Assembly: GCA_037044905.1 (NCBI GenBank)
Contig: JBAOKB010000144.1
Span: 682,001-746,000 of the forward strand
Length of the DNA: 64,000 nucleotides
Origin: Hortaea werneckii
Lineage: Eukaryota > Ascomycota > Dothideomycetes > Mycosphaerellales > Teratosphaeriaceae
Direction: 5' to 3'
Shown here: positions 22,101-33,174 of the stretch, piece by piece
Layout of the letters: each line of letters starts with the position of its first letter
Numbering within the stretch: position 1 is the stretch's first letter
The notes under the pieces: model-generated
Told to the model about the DNA's origin: nothing
Database searches by the model: none
The model's input: only the letters and a program-made list of their open reading frames with translations
Position numbers and translations under genes: made by a program

Positions 22101-22221
22101 CAGCAAGCTCATCTTGGGTATCAGAGGACACTTCGACAAGGTCATCGGCTACGGTCGAGCCGAATGAATCGATGTAGGCGTCCAGATCGACATCTCTCCG
22201 CTTGTGTTTGCGAGAAGGCAT
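19174..22221 (-). CDS. ERCC6L2-like SNF2-family DNA helicase/translocase, frame interrupted near its 3' end
   Basis: The 774-codon frame 22221-19897 holds the whole SNF2 motor: motif I DDMGLGKTIQ, motif II ADECHK, then STKAGGIGLN and DRAYRIGQ (motifs V and VI). A Cys-rich insert (CGCRSGKKAGYCC) lies between the lobes. Beyond 19897 the protein clearly continues (LKNLFAAMSENVVLREIVNK; VGDVKEDDAMSQLAADIIDA) to a C-terminal helical region (VRKRQFCSMAKQFGYEDVTE...GWTMEERREFL) ending at TAG 19174-19176. That needs single-base corrections near 19900, 19718 and 19373, each explained by one missing G or C in a short run. The C-terminal region recalls the HEBO domain of ERCC6L2, so a DNA-repair or chromatin role is inferred. 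An upstream ATG at 22339 could add about 40 residues (RPVTLEERVNLQDGEDSL) after another one-base shift. Confidence 0.85.
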
Positions 22222-22673
22222 GTTGGGTTCGTTGTCTTCCAGATGACAGGCTATCTTCGCCGTCCTGGAGATTGACGCGTTCTTCCAGTGTGACCGGGCG
22301 GTGGCGAGAGTTGGATGTAGAGAACTTGTTGGCCGACATTTTGAAGCATCCTGGGGGTTTTCACAGGAAACGCGGGTCTGTTTCCTGTCTCGGTATACCT
22401 AGGTACGTAAGTGAATGCTCGGCAACATATTTGAGAGGCAAACCCAGATGCCCAATACGGACGGTTTGTGCCTGCCTGCGGTGACGCGCACCGGCGGGGT
22501 AATCAAGGACGCGCTAAGACGCCACTAATGATGTACCCCAGATGAATCGCCCAAGCTCTCCGAAGTCACCACTCAAAGTTTCGCATCAAACATTCGTGGT
22601 CCATAAACCTGTCGCTGAAATTGTTTCCGGGGACAATAGGTCTTCCCTCACGAGCTTCTTGGTCGCCTTCAAC
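22222..22673. other. Divergent promoter region between SNF2 helicase and RRP41
   Basis: About 450 bp (335 bp if the upstream ATG at 22339 is used) separate the two starts and must serve both genes. A TACCTAGGTA palindrome lies at 22396-22405, roughly midway. Confidence 0.55.
22396..22405. repeat. TACCTAGGTA palindrome, copy 3
   Basis: Exact 10-bp palindrome in the divergent promoter between the SNF2 helicase and RRP41. Confidence 0.6.
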
Positions 22674-23518
22674 ATGCCTCTCGATTCGTCCATCTACACC
22701 CTCTCCGCTCTCCGACTCGACGGACGACGGTGGAACGAGCTCCGCCGCATCCATGGCCAGATGAGCACCCAGGCCTCCGCAGATGGCTCCAGCTACTTCG
22801 AAATGGGCAACACCAAAGTCATTTGTACAGTCAATGGTCCACAAGAAGTCACGAAGGACCGGAATGAGAGACCAGAGCGGGGAAGCCAAGATCGAGGTCG
22901 AAATTGGCATTGCAGGGTTTAGTGGGGTGGATAGGAAAAAGCGAAGTCGAACTGACAAGTATGTTACTCTTCTACCTAAGAAAGTGTCTTTGCGCGAACG
23001 AGAGAGGGCGTGTACTGACGTTCGTTTTTGCTGTACTGTTTAGGCGTATCCAAGAGCTCTGCCACACCCTCCAATCCACCTTCGCCCATACGCTCTTCAC
23101 CCACCTGTACCCGCACTCCACCATCGCCCTCACCCTTCAGATTCTCTCTCAGGATGGCTCGCTCCTGGCTACCTGCCTCAACGCTGCCACGCTCGCGCTC
23201 ATTGACGCTGGTATCCCTATGAGCGACTACATTGCTGCCTGCACCGTGGGCTCTACTGCCGGCCTGGTGGACCGAGAAGAGGATAGCGACCCGGTTTTGG
23301 ACGTCAACGGACTTGAAGAGAATGAGCTACCGTTTCTCACCGTGGGAAGCACAGGAGACGATGGGGTTCACTGTCTGGTAATGGAATCGAGATGCCAGGT
23401 CGGCCGTTTGGAAGCAATGATTAGCGTTGGTCTGGATGGATGTAGGCAGATCAGAGGCATACTTGATGGTTGCGTAAAGAGCCATGGAAGGAAAGTGCTA
23501 GAGGGCAAAGTCAGCTGA
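22674..23518 (+). CDS. SKI6: Exosome complex component RRP41/SKI6, one frame break
   Basis: This is an RNase PH-type subunit of the RNA exosome core ring, needed for 3' RNA processing and decay. It begins MPLDSSIYTLSALRLDGRRW and continues GSSYFEMGNTKVICTVNGPQ, both classical RRP41 signatures. The frame must shift once between about 22841 and 22880 (one extra base, or two missing) to continue as SGEAKIEVEIGIAGFSGVDR. An 85-nt intron (22959-23043, GTATGT...TAG, branch point TACTGACG) then leads to RIQELCHTLQSTFAHTLFTH, the LATCLNAATLALIDAGIPM core and ELPFLTVG, ending at 23518. With the correction the length and domain order fit the family. Because the gene is essential in yeast and nothing suggests a second copy, a sequence error is more likely than a pseudogene. 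Confidence 0.9.
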
Positions 23519-24245
23519 GGGCTTGCAGAAGAAGTGCCTCTGGTGAAGATGCTCGCGAGAGAAGGCAGAGGTCATCAGAGCGGGTTGGGTTTCCTCTACA
23601 TGTTTTCCATGTCCTTGGACGACGATCGAGGACGCAGGATGCGTTCCAAAGGAGCTATCATGGCACTTTCCCGAAGATCAGCGGGAAAGCGATCGCCAAG
23701 ACATCAATGCATACGCTCATGGCGAGACCATCAAAGGAATGGGAGAATAAACTCTGGTTGCTATCGCTTCATGCTACACAAGTAGAGAAGCTGATCCGGA
23801 GGGTCAGGAGCATTCATCGACACAGCACTGATAGAGCCAGTAGTAATCAAGACCAGCCGAGACGACGCGAGGCTCGGCCGAGAGAGGAAGGTGCGGGGTT
23901 GCGCCCGCTCTACCTGGCGGGACGGCGATGCGAAGCGAGAAGAGTCACGAATGGACGAGTCACATCAGTATCGCGTCCAATCCGCGGAACATATCAACCG
24001 ATCTGTCGGGAGCGGCATTCCTTCTCTCATTTCATGCTCGCGTCTGGCATCATACTTCGTTCGTGTGCACCTTTCTTGATCGTTTTCTTTTACGAGGTGG
24101 TTCTGTAACAATTGCTGGGTTTGTCTATTCGCAAAGAGCGCGTGTTCACTGGCTTGTGTACCGCGAGAAAGATTTACCACAAGTGACTGTTAATGCATAG
24201 ATTGGGTTGTGCCCCGAAAAATCCATCGCAAGAACGCTTGAAAGA
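23519..24245. other. Intergenic region, nothing recognised
   Basis: It follows RRP41 and precedes the acetyltransferase. A 212-codon plus-strand ORF begins inside RRP41 in another frame (23470-24108); it has no recognisable domain and is treated as spurious. Confidence 0.5.
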
Positions 24246-25218
24246 ATGGCCACACTCACCGAAGAAACCAACGGGCAGATGAAAGTCCCTTCGCCTATAG
24301 CCAACGATCCAACACCACTTCCAGGAACAACATTTCCCACTACGAAAAATGGGTCCTCAGCACATGCCGCTTCGAAGATGAGGCACCTCTTTCATTCCCT
24401 GGCCCTACACTCCAAGGGAAGCCTACAACAGTAACACTTTACAATCCCGCCAGCTCTTTCCCTCGCCAAGTCATCCACCAACAACTCCTCTCTCCAGGAC
24501 AATTCACTAGGCTCTTCCACATGATCAATCGGTCCTTCTCGCAAAGCCATGCCCACAGCAGCAAAACCGGTGGCAAACCCCTCATACCTTCGCATCTGGA
24601 CCGGCTCAACAGTCCAGAGGAATTCCTTGCGCAGGTCGGATCCGACGAGGGGACTTTCGTGTATCATCATCACGTACGCGTCGTCCAATGGAGGAGCTGG
24701 CGATGTTCCAGTTGCGACTGCTGGTGCGCATAGGTATGTTGCGCCTGTGCTTGAGACGACGGGTGAGGAAGAAGGTGGGGAAGCGGGACAGGGGAGGAAA
24801 GTCTTTAGACGGTGTTGGGCTTCCTGAGCGAGCTATGGAGATTGCTGGTGCGGGAGTCGATGTGGATTGCTGGGAGTTGAAGGTGATGGCTGTTGACGTT
24901 GAGGCGCAGGGCCAGGGTTTGGCCTCTTACTTGATGAAGCTCGTGGATGATGAGGTTAAGAAGCAGTTTGGGAGCTTGAGTGGAGTGAATGGTGGTGGCA
25001 AGGTTGCCAACTCTGCTGCCGCGCAAGGCATTGAGAACAATGCGGACGCCGGGAGGAGACGATTGTTCATGTTGCTTACGACTCTGAAAGAGATCAATGA
25101 AGATCTGTACGCTCGGAGAGGCTATCAGAAGGACTATGAGACTTGGCATGCGCCTGGTACGCTGGGGAGTGAGACGGGATTTACTGTTGTACATATGAGT
25201 CGGGAGATGGGAGGTTGA
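24246..25218 (+). CDS. GNAT-family N-acetyltransferase-like protein, frame interrupted
   Basis: Three frames carry successive parts of one protein. The ATG at 24246 starts MATLTEETNGQMK; a -1 shift before about 24335 leads to HYEKWVLSTCRFEDEAPLSF and on to SPEEFLAQVGSDEGTFVY; a +1 near 24666 leads to IITYASSNGGAGDVPVATAG; a second +1 near 24813 leads to the acetyl-CoA-binding part (CWELKVMAVDVEAQGQGLAS, with the Q-x-x-G-x-A loop of the GNAT fold) and an ARRGYQ segment typical of the last strand and helix. Substrate unknown. As with its left-hand neighbours, the breaks are single-base and could be assembly errors or decay. The N-terminus is the least certain part and could instead involve an upstream exon. 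Confidence 0.7.
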
Positions 25219-26180
25219 CCAAGCGCACGCGATGCCAGAAGCCATAACGGTATTCCAGGATATAAATACGGGTTGCGATGTTACATCGCGAGATGTTTGG
25301 ATGGTTATAGACAAGCTCACGGCATGCTGCTGATAGAGAGACAGATAGACGTTACTTGACGGGCAACGCTGGCCGAAAGCTCAATGCCAAGGCTGGGCGA
25401 CATACACTGTAACCTGAACCGTTCGCCGCGAGATCTTCACTTGCGCATAATCATCATCATCATCATCATCATCCATTTCAGCACCTTGGCTTCTCGGAAA
25501 TCTAACAATCAGCATCTCAAGCGCTCGATGTGGCCTACATTAGTTCGCTCCCACTTAACCCGACCACAGATGCATGACCCGCCTTTCCACGGCCCGGCCG
25601 ACCCCCAGCTTGCCCGAATGCTCTTATCAGTCTCAAGACCATTCCACCACTCCCACAATCCTGAGTGTACCACTATCTCGTCCAACCTGCTGGCCTATCT
25701 ACCTTCCTAAACAGGCAAGCTGTCCAAGCTATAACACTCCCGGGGCCATGAAAGTCAATCACTTTCCTAGCGTCGCATGTCTCAACAACCCAGTGTATTC
25801 TCCCTCTATCTCGCAGCACATGAACTAGGCAGGAAGGTCCCAAGAATGATAACAGTTGTTTTGGCCCCGCCAATTGTCGCTATGCAACCCCGGGCGCCTC
25901 TGGGAGATGGCAGTGAGGAGAGGAGACCTGTGAATGTTGGCTATGACATATATCTTTTCTCGGCGGGCCCCATGGAGATGCGATGTTTTCTGGCTAATCT
26001 TCCACTTGGTGTGGTTCCCCATGAGCTTATGGTGTTGTAAAGGGTATGTATAAGGGGGCCTCTGTTCGCTGATCCTTCTCGCGTTCAAGTGTCTGTATTG
26101 CCATCCTTTCTTTGCGCCCTTGTCTCCCCTTTTCTTAAACGCAGACTTCATTTGTCTTTTCCTCCTTGCACTTGCCCATC
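25219..26180. other. Intergenic region with an (ATC)8 microsatellite
   Basis: It contains the microsatellite at 25450-25473 and no gene that I recognise. The final part should hold the MFS transporter's promoter and leader. Confidence 0.5.
25450..25473. repeat. (ATC)8 microsatellite
   Basis: Eight uninterrupted ATC units in intergenic DNA. Confidence 0.9.
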
Positions 26181-27978
26181 ATGTCCGGAGACTCGATCAA
26201 AGAGAAGGACGTCGAGGGTTCTCCTCAGGTCCAGCCCACGGGCGAGCCAGAGGATATCATCGGCGAAGTGAGAGATGTCAAGAAGGCCGACGCCGCGCTC
26301 GACTTCTTGCGGTCGGAGGGGAATGTGCGGCCCATGCTGCCCGAGGACGAGAAGAAGTTGCTCAGGAAGATCGACTGGATGGTCATGCCTCTGGTATACT
26401 CTCCCCCCGCCCCAGAAAATCTGTGAAACATGATGCTAACGGGTCGAGTCAAACATCTAGATGTGGTGTTGCTACTGTCTCCAATACCTAGACAAGACCC
26501 TAATCAACTACGCCAACGTCATGGGCCTGCAAGAAGACGCCAACATCACCGAGGACCAGTTCAGCTACCTCGCGCTCATCTTCTACGTGACGTACCTCGC
26601 GCTGGAATTCCCGCACGCGTACGGCATGCAGAAGCTGCCGACGGCGAAGTATCTCGGCGTCATGGTGTTTCTGTGGGGAGTCATCGTCACGGTCACGGCG
26701 GCCTGTAAGAACTATGGGGCTCTGATCGCTACGAGGGTCTTGCTTGGTTGCTTTGAGGCGGCTGTGGCGCCGTCGCTGATCTTGATTACTTCCATGTGTA
26801 AGTCAACAGATTGTTCGGACAATCTGGAGGTGTGAGGCTAATTGGGCGGGCGTAGGGTATAAGGCCAAAGAGCAGCCTCCCCGCGTGGGCATCTGGTATC
26901 TTGGTGTAGGGACTGGAACTATCATTGGCAGTCTTATCTCCTTTGGGTTCCAGCATTACACCGACGGCACTTTTACCAGCTGGCAAATCATGTTTCTAGT
27001 GGTTGGACTGGTGACTTGCCTCGTCGGCGGCTTGACGTTCCTGCTGCTCCCGGACAATCCGATGAGGAGCAGGCTTACTCATGAGCAGAAGGTCTGGGCT
27101 ATTGAACGTTTGCGGTCCAATCAGACAGGTGAGAGATTAGTCTCCGGCAGCTCTGGTAATTTACTCGCTGACGCGGAAAGTTAGGTGTTGAGAACAAGCA
27201 CTTCAAGCCTGCACAGGTCGTTGAGTGCTTTTTGGACCCGCAAACCTGGCTTCTGAGCTTGATCACCATCAGCTCGAATGTTCCGAATGGCGCCGTCAGC
27301 AGCTTCCAGGCCACGATCATCAGCGGCTTTGGGTACGACTCGAAGACGGCGGCACTGCTTCAGATCCCTTCCGGTGGCGTCTCGATGGTCTCTATTCTGA
27401 CAGCGACGATGCTGGCCGGGAAGTTCAATCACCGCAGCTTCCACATCGTCACGCTCTTGATGGCTGGCATCCTAGGCGGCTGTCTGATGGCATTCGCGCC
27501 CGAAGGTAACAAGGCTGGCAAGCTTATTGGGAATTACTTCACGAATTGCATTGGAGCTACGCTTCCCCTCTTATACAGCTTCGTCTCGGCCAACTATGCC
27601 GGCCACACCAAGAAAGGTCAGTCTTCAGCAAACCCTCACCTCAGCTTCCCTCTCTCTTTCCAGCAAGATATAACTGACATCCTTCTCTCCAAAGTCACCA
27701 TGAATGCCATCCTGCTCATGTCCTTCTGTCTGGGCAACATCATCGGACCTCTTACCTTCACAGGCAAGTCAGCCCCGCAGTATATCCCGGCGAAAATCAC
27801 CATCATCGTGACTTGCGCTGTGGCGGCCGTGTTGACGATCATGTTGGGCTTCTACTACAAGTGGGAGAACAAGCGTCGCGACCATCTCGCTGCGGAGGGC
27901 AAGATTGCCCATGTGCGGGACGTCGAATTTTCGGATGTTACAGACCGGCATAACAAGGAGTTCAGGTACCGTTTATAA
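26181..27978 (+). CDS. MFS transporter, anion:cation symporter (Dal5/allantoate permease-like) family
   Basis: Five exons: 26181-26393, 26461-26797, 26856-27128, 27185-27616 and 27695-27978, all with GT-AG introns of 56-78 nt; the first intron has the branch point GCTAAC. The 512-residue product has an acidic N-terminal tail, then LRKIDWMVMPL leading into the first span, YLDKTLINYANVMGLQED (the ACS signature), RVLLGCFEAAVAPS, VGIWYLGVGTGTIIGSLIS and a second six-span half beginning near DPQTWLLSLITISSNVPNGA. The family imports small organic anions such as allantoate, nicotinate, pantothenate or related compounds; the substrate cannot be told from sequence. All five exons join in frame without correction, unlike the genes just to the left. 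The fourth intron is 78 nt long with no stop, so its retention would keep the frame. Confidence 0.93.
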
Positions 27979-29028
27979 ACAGTGTCTAGATGTGAGGGCC
28001 ATCGGGGTCTTTGCCGTTTTGCTGCTCGCGCACAGGCTGGTCGCTTAGCGTGAACTCCTGGGAGGTATGCTTTCTGGCGACGACATGCACGTAGAACCAC
28101 TAGAGAAGAATAGAACGCTTTTTCTGCACTATTTTTCTGCATGCGAGCTCGTGATTGGAGCGCGGGAGGGATGCTCATGCAGACTATGCAAAAGCGTCAT
28201 CTGCCAAGTGCTTCTAGCTTGCAGTAGGCGTGCACAATGGAAGACATGCACACTCTTGCCTGCGACCGGCACAGGTTTGCCATGGTGATGGAGAACAGGC
28301 GCCTACCTTTCTCCAAGATGGTGATGAGAGTAGGGCTTATACCAGCTCTATATTGCTCTTCGATTATGAGATGCCAAGGTGCCGGCTCCCGGGGGGGGAT
28401 CTGATATTTTTCTCGCGGTCCACGTGACGACGGCTCCTAAGAACTCGTCTGACATCACTACGCGTCTGGGCTCTGGCAGGGATGCTGGAGCGGGGGAGTG
28501 GGAGTGGAAGCAACAATCCGCGTCGCATACCTTATGATTCCTCTTCCACCTCCGACTGGCCAGCCTCAGCGCCAGGAGTGGAAACGCGTCAAGACTCGCA
28601 AAGCCGTTTCATTTTTTTCATCCCGTCATGTAACTCAGTCTCCCCATAGCCTGCATCCGCCAGTCAGTTCGTCTCCTCTGGTCTGGTATTCGACGGCAAC
28701 ATCGCGTCCATGCAGTAGCGCCTCAAGCCGAAACCGCACTTCATCTGCGCGCTGGCCGGGGAAGGTGCAGTCCAGGCACAACCGAGTTCAGGTCGAGACG
28801 GCACCCACGCCACTGCGCGACCACCGATTGCGCCTTGCGAATCCAGCGTGCGACGGCCTGTCTATTTCCATACATTGTCCCGGCCCATACCAGTACGCGG
28901 CCGGCATCCACCTGTCGCAGCCACCCGCCTTCATATCCTTCTGGTCACGTCCTCACGTTCCGCTTTCATTGTCTCCCCCGGTGTCACGAGAAATGATGCT
29001 CTGCTAGCGTTCAAGTATCGGGTGAACG
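27979..29028. other. Intergenic region, nothing recognised
   Basis: It lies between two plus-strand genes. A 169-codon ORF (28498-29007) directly before the next start has no recognisable character and is probably leader or promoter DNA. Confidence 0.5.
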
Positions 29029-31674
29029 ATGCCAGGATATAGAAGACCGCACACGACGGCTTTTGCGCCAGGCGATCTGCAGGGCTTTGATGCGCTGGAA
29101 AGAGCGTTTCAGGGTGGCCAGTGGTCGAGGAATGCAGATGGCAGGCCGTCCGAGCGCAACCAAGCCTATGCGCAAAAGAGAAGGAGTGTGCCGACAACAT
29201 ATGCAGACATCCCCAGCTCTGAGGGCAGCAGCCTACGTTCTGAAAGCCCGAGCCCCGAGGTGGAAGAGACTGTCGATGAACAGACAGTGACGCCCGTCCA
29301 GAACCGATCCGGCCCTCGAGGTCTGAGAAGAATGCCAGCTGAGCTTGCGACTCCGCCTCTTCTAGCCCGCGAGAACTCAGGCCTGCCGCCGACGCCACCT
29401 ACCATGGCGAACTCAGATGATGCAGAAGTCAGAAAGTCAAGCCTTCCACCCAATGTCCAGTTTGCAGATGCGGTTCGAAACGCTTTACATGGGCAGAAAT
29501 CAGGCCTGGGTACACCACGCCGCCATTTGCCTACTCCAGATCCATCTCCACCCGGCACACGTGAAAATATGGCTACAACCTCATTACACTCGTCGCGCCT
29601 GAAGCCTGCCCGGCCTGGCCAGCTCTCCCGGAATCCGAGCTCAAGGGGTGACTCGTTTCATACTGCAAGGGAGAACCCAATGGGCAGCCAGCTCAGCCTT
29701 CCTCGTACACCTTCTGTTGAGTCGCATTTCTCAAAAAATTGGCTGGACTCGAACGGACCCATTAGTCTTGGTGAGCTTGGACGAGGTCTCCGCTCTCAGC
29801 AACGTGCTTCGCCGACACACCAGTTCCAACAACCTGAAAGTAGCGACGGTCAGAGCCAAATTGGGCAGAGTTCAACTCCAACGCCCACTCGGCACACACA
29901 ACGACCTGCTTCACCGTACCAGCGGGGAACTTCAGAGAGTGATCTCGAGAAGCAAGTCAGTTACCTCTCAGACGAGAACCTGAACGAGGAGACAAGCGCT
30001 GAGGATATTAACAACATGATTTATTCACGCATACGAGAGGAGAATGTTAAACGGCACTCCGCCATAAGCGAAGGTAATGCTGTACCCGCGGGAGTCTATA
30101 TCGATCAGCAGAGGAACAGGGAACATAAGCTTAGAAGAGCGCCTGGAGCGCAGAATCTGAGAAATGGCCACTCGAGTGGAAGGACTCATGGAGAGCACCA
30201 GCAACTTCAGCCTCGAAGAGACGGTTTGCGACAGCCCCGGCTACGCCATAAAAATGCTCATTTGCCCACACGGTCTTTAGAAGCTTCACCAGAGATTACC
30301 AGCGACTCCAAGGCGCACCACCTTAAACGAGAGACTGGGCGAGATCATTTACGATCGGACGCAAAGCGTTCAGCCGAGAGGCTGGACAGCCTGAAGACTA
30401 GCGAGCCCTTGAGACGCTCTATATCATCATCCAATCGGCAGGAACCTCAGAGGCATACGCTACGCCATGTCCCTGCTGGCATGAAACTGGAGCATAGCCG
30501 AAACCAGGGTAAGGCAAGCCTGGACACCGACCGGAGTCTCTTATCTTCTCAGCCACGTAAGAGCGTCGAGACCGGTCGTCCGTTTCTGAGTGCCACGCCT
30601 GTGTCAGTGAGTCATAGTCAGATGTCCGACCACTCAAACATGGAGGTCTGCGAGGCCCGGGGCGTCAGTATCTTCCCTCATAATAATGAGAGTCTGCTGC
30701 TGGTTCAGCAAGGCTCCAATTCTACTGACAAGTCTACCGAGACTCCTGAATCCGTGGCTTTGAACGCTCTACAAGATGGAAGCATCCAGCCAGGCCCCTC
30801 AGCGATCCAAGAAACGCCGACGAAAGATGTTCATCTCGCACCACCAGTCATCCATGTCGACAGCCCTCTCACGAACCCACGAGAGGCGCCTGCGCCTCCC
30901 GTGTTCAAAGTCATACCACCCACTCCCAATGATGAGCCTGACCGTCAGCTCGGCCGTACTGACCAACAGACATCAAGAGACGAACCACCGGCAACGCCAC
31001 ACCGTCGTCTTAGCCTCGCCCAACGCGCAAGACGCTTCAGCGAGAGTTTCATGGACCAACCCATCTTCACGCGCTCCCTAAGCATGCGTAAACAACAGCC
31101 TCCCCGCGCAGTCAGCCAAGAAGCAAGACCGACCTACCTCTCCCCTTTCTGGCGACCAACTGATATCTGGGACGGCTACGACAGCGACGAAGACTACGAC
31201 GAGGCGGAATTAGAAGGCATCCCCTCCGCCTCGGCGCGCTTGCCCCAAGGCGGCGACACATCTGATTTCGACCCGCCGCCACCCGACCGCAAACGCAGCC
31301 TCTTCCCCCGCAACATGAGCGTCCGCATGCCCGGCTTCCGCGGCCAAGGCGGCTTCCTGCTCGGCAACAGCCTCGGTCTCGATCGCCACGGGACCAACAA
31401 CCGCCGCCCTTACGTCGTGAAGAAGTCCAGCTCGGGCGGTCTACGGACGAAGAGTAGCCAGAGTCTGCGGCGAAAGACGAGTGAGGAGATGCTCCGCCAG
31501 ACCGTCCGACGGCAGGGCGGCCTCGCCTTGCCTTTCTCCGGTGGCAGGAGGGTCGAGTATGTAGGGCTCGCGCGGTTCCGAGAGCGCATGCGGCAGAGGA
31601 TGGATGCTAGGGAGGAGAAGGTGAGAGAGAGGCGGCGGGCGGTGCTAAGGGAGCAGATCCAGCATCAGAGGTAG
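29029..31674 (+). CDS. 881-residue disordered protein of unknown function
   Basis: Intact ORF without intron. The first 35 residues are moderately ordered (TAFAPGDLQGFDALERAFQG). Most of the chain is Ser/Pro/Arg/Gln-rich, low in hydrophobic residues and presumably disordered. A short acidic patch (DIWDGYDSDEDYDEAE, about 705-720) is followed by a basic, probably helical C-terminus (about 780-881) with LRRKTSEEMLRQTVRRQGGL and RFRERMRQRMDAREEKVRER. Many S/T-P and R-x-x-S sites suggest phosphorylation. I do not recognise a domain. The ordered ends flanking a disordered middle resemble scaffold or cortical regulators, but that is only an impression. Confidence 0.8.
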   Translation: MPGYRRPHTTAFAPGDLQGFDALERAFQGGQWSRNADGRPSERNQAYAQKRRSVPTTYADIPSSEGSSLRSESPSPEVEETVDEQTVTPVQNRSGPRGLRRMPAELATPPLLARENSGLPPTPPTMANSDDAEVRKSSLPPNVQFADAVRNALHGQKSGLGTPRRHLPTPDPSPPGTRENMATTSLHSSRLKPARPGQLSRNPSSRGDSFHTARENPMGSQLSLPRTPSVESHFSKNWLDSNGPISLGELGRGLRSQQRASPTHQFQQPESSDGQSQIGQSSTPTPTRHTQRPASPYQRGTSESDLEKQVSYLSDENLNEETSAEDINNMIYSRIREENVKRHSAISEGNAVPAGVYIDQQRNREHKLRRAPGAQNLRNGHSSGRTHGEHQQLQPRRDGLRQPRLRHKNAHLPTRSLEASPEITSDSKAHHLKRETGRDHLRSDAKRSAERLDSLKTSEPLRRSISSSNRQEPQRHTLRHVPAGMKLEHSRNQGKASLDTDRSLLSSQPRKSVETGRPFLSATPVSVSHSQMSDHSNMEVCEARGVSIFPHNNESLLLVQQGSNSTDKSTETPESVALNALQDGSIQPGPSAIQETPTKDVHLAPPVIHVDSPLTNPREAPAPPVFKVIPPTPNDEPDRQLGRTDQQTSRDEPPATPHRRLSLAQRARRFSESFMDQPIFTRSLSMRKQQPPRAVSQEARPTYLSPFWRPTDIWDGYDSDEDYDEAELEGIPSASARLPQGGDTSDFDPPPPDRKRSLFPRNMSVRMPGFRGQGGFLLGNSLGLDRHGTNNRRPYVVKKSSSGGLRTKSSQSLRRKTSEEMLRQTVRRQGGLALPFSGGRRVEYVGLARFRERMRQRMDAREEKVRERRRAVLREQIQHQR

Positions 31675-33174
31675 ATGGGCCTGTCTGGCTGGCGTGGAGC
31701 TCGGGGTGTTATCTGATCGCGACTTGTTGGTGCGGTGCAGGGGGGTCCGACGTGGGCTTCTTCTTTCTCTTTTTCCTTTTCTTCTTTTTCTTCTCTCCTT
31801 TTTCTGCGGGGACATCTTGGACGAATCAATCACCATGCCAATCTCTTTCGCATTGTACATGGGTACGCTGACATTTGCATGCTATTTGGGGAGGGGAGGG
31901 GACGGCTTTTACTTGGACGGATCATGAAGCCATGAATGTACACGCTGGAATTATAACGACGTTTCACGACGGGGGCAAGGGAGGAGGCATGTTGGCATTA
32001 TAGTCTTATTTAACGATATGTACATTAGCTCACGAATGCATACTCGCGCACAGCAAACTCATTCAATCCGGAGAGATGGTTGCGTTCGTCCACTGCGGCA
32101 AAATATGAGACGGGGCGGGAGTTTCACGTCTGGTCATCGAAGTCGCTTCGAATGATCTGCACCCGTCTACGATGACTTTTCCAAGAGGCGAAAAGGCCAA
32201 CAGGAGGAGGCAGCAGCTCTTCACGAATGAGACCACACTAGGGAAAATCGTTATTCGGTCAAAGTACTACGACCATATATAACTACCAACGAATGTTCGA
32301 AACGACATATTCAATTAATAGAAAAGAAACAGAAACCCAGAAACCCAGAAACCGCCGGAGCTTTTATCCGCCTCCCCATTATTAGTAGCTCCCCAGCCCC
32401 TTCCCCTCCCTCCTTCAAGTCAAAACATCGGCGCAAAGAGAATGAAGCTGGTCAGCAGAAAAGGGAAAAAAAGCTAGTCAGCAAAGACAGCTGCAAAACG
32501 AAACTTCTCTCCCAACGGAATAAAAAGCAGAGAAGTAGCAGAAAGTAGCAGAAAACTCGCGCCCCCCTCTGATCCGTTTCTGGATCTCAGTTCCTTGTTG
32601 ACTCCTCTCCAGCGCCTTCGCTCGAACTTTTTGGTTTGCCTGTCGGTAAGTGAATTTTTTTTCTCTTTTTTTTCTTTTTTTGATTGAGTCCGTCGGTCTT
32701 CGTGTGTGAAAATGAAATCTTCTCGTTCGCCGTGTATTACTCGTCGCATCGTCGCCTTTCCATCGGTAGATTTTTTTTTTCTGATTTTTTTTTTTTTTTT
32801 TTCGTCTTTTGCGCCCGGAAAGGAAAAGGACGGTGGCTGTTTTGGGATCGGTTATCCAGAAAGCATTTTTTGAATCAAAGCGAAAACCGTCGCAAGAAGG
32901 ATCAAAGCAGTGATAACTTGCAGTTTCGAAAGTAGTTGTCGAGATGAAGGAGTGGCAGTCGTGGGCGCGCATTCAGTCGTTTTTTTTTTTCTTTTTTTTT
33001 TTGGTATTTCAGATACGACATCCGTAGTCGCAAAAGTAAGAAATGAGCTTTTTCAAACGTCTATTTCAAAGGTCAGCAAGGCCGCAATGAACGATGCGAA
33101 GTCCTCTCGTCGCTTTGCTAGCCTACCTTGATCTCAGCAGTGTGACGCTGCTCGTAGGCACCGCCTTCGATTTA
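31675..33174. other. Gene-free interval with clustered homopolymer-T tracts
   Basis: It lies between the 3' ends of two converging genes. It holds a pyrimidine tract (31758-31806), a short AGAAACCC tandem repeat (about 32327-32352) and four long T tracts at 32655-33002. No protein-coding potential is seen beyond short frames created by the T runs. Confidence 0.6.
32655..33002. repeat. Cluster of poly(dT) tracts
   Basis: T-rich runs at 32655-32681, 32771-32802 (T10, a four-base break, then T18) and 32980-33002 (two T11 runs separated by one C), plus a T6 near 32866. On the minus strand they are A tracts about 170-520 nt downstream of the Myb/SANT stop codon. Confidence 0.85.

Noticed and set aside
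23470..24108. 212-codon plus-strand ORF after RRP41
   Set aside because: It starts inside RRP41 in another frame, is Arg/Ser-rich and has no recognisable domain.
28498..29007. 169-codon ORF just before the 881-residue protein
   Set aside because: The composition is low-complexity, there is no family resemblance, and it is better explained as leader or promoter DNA.
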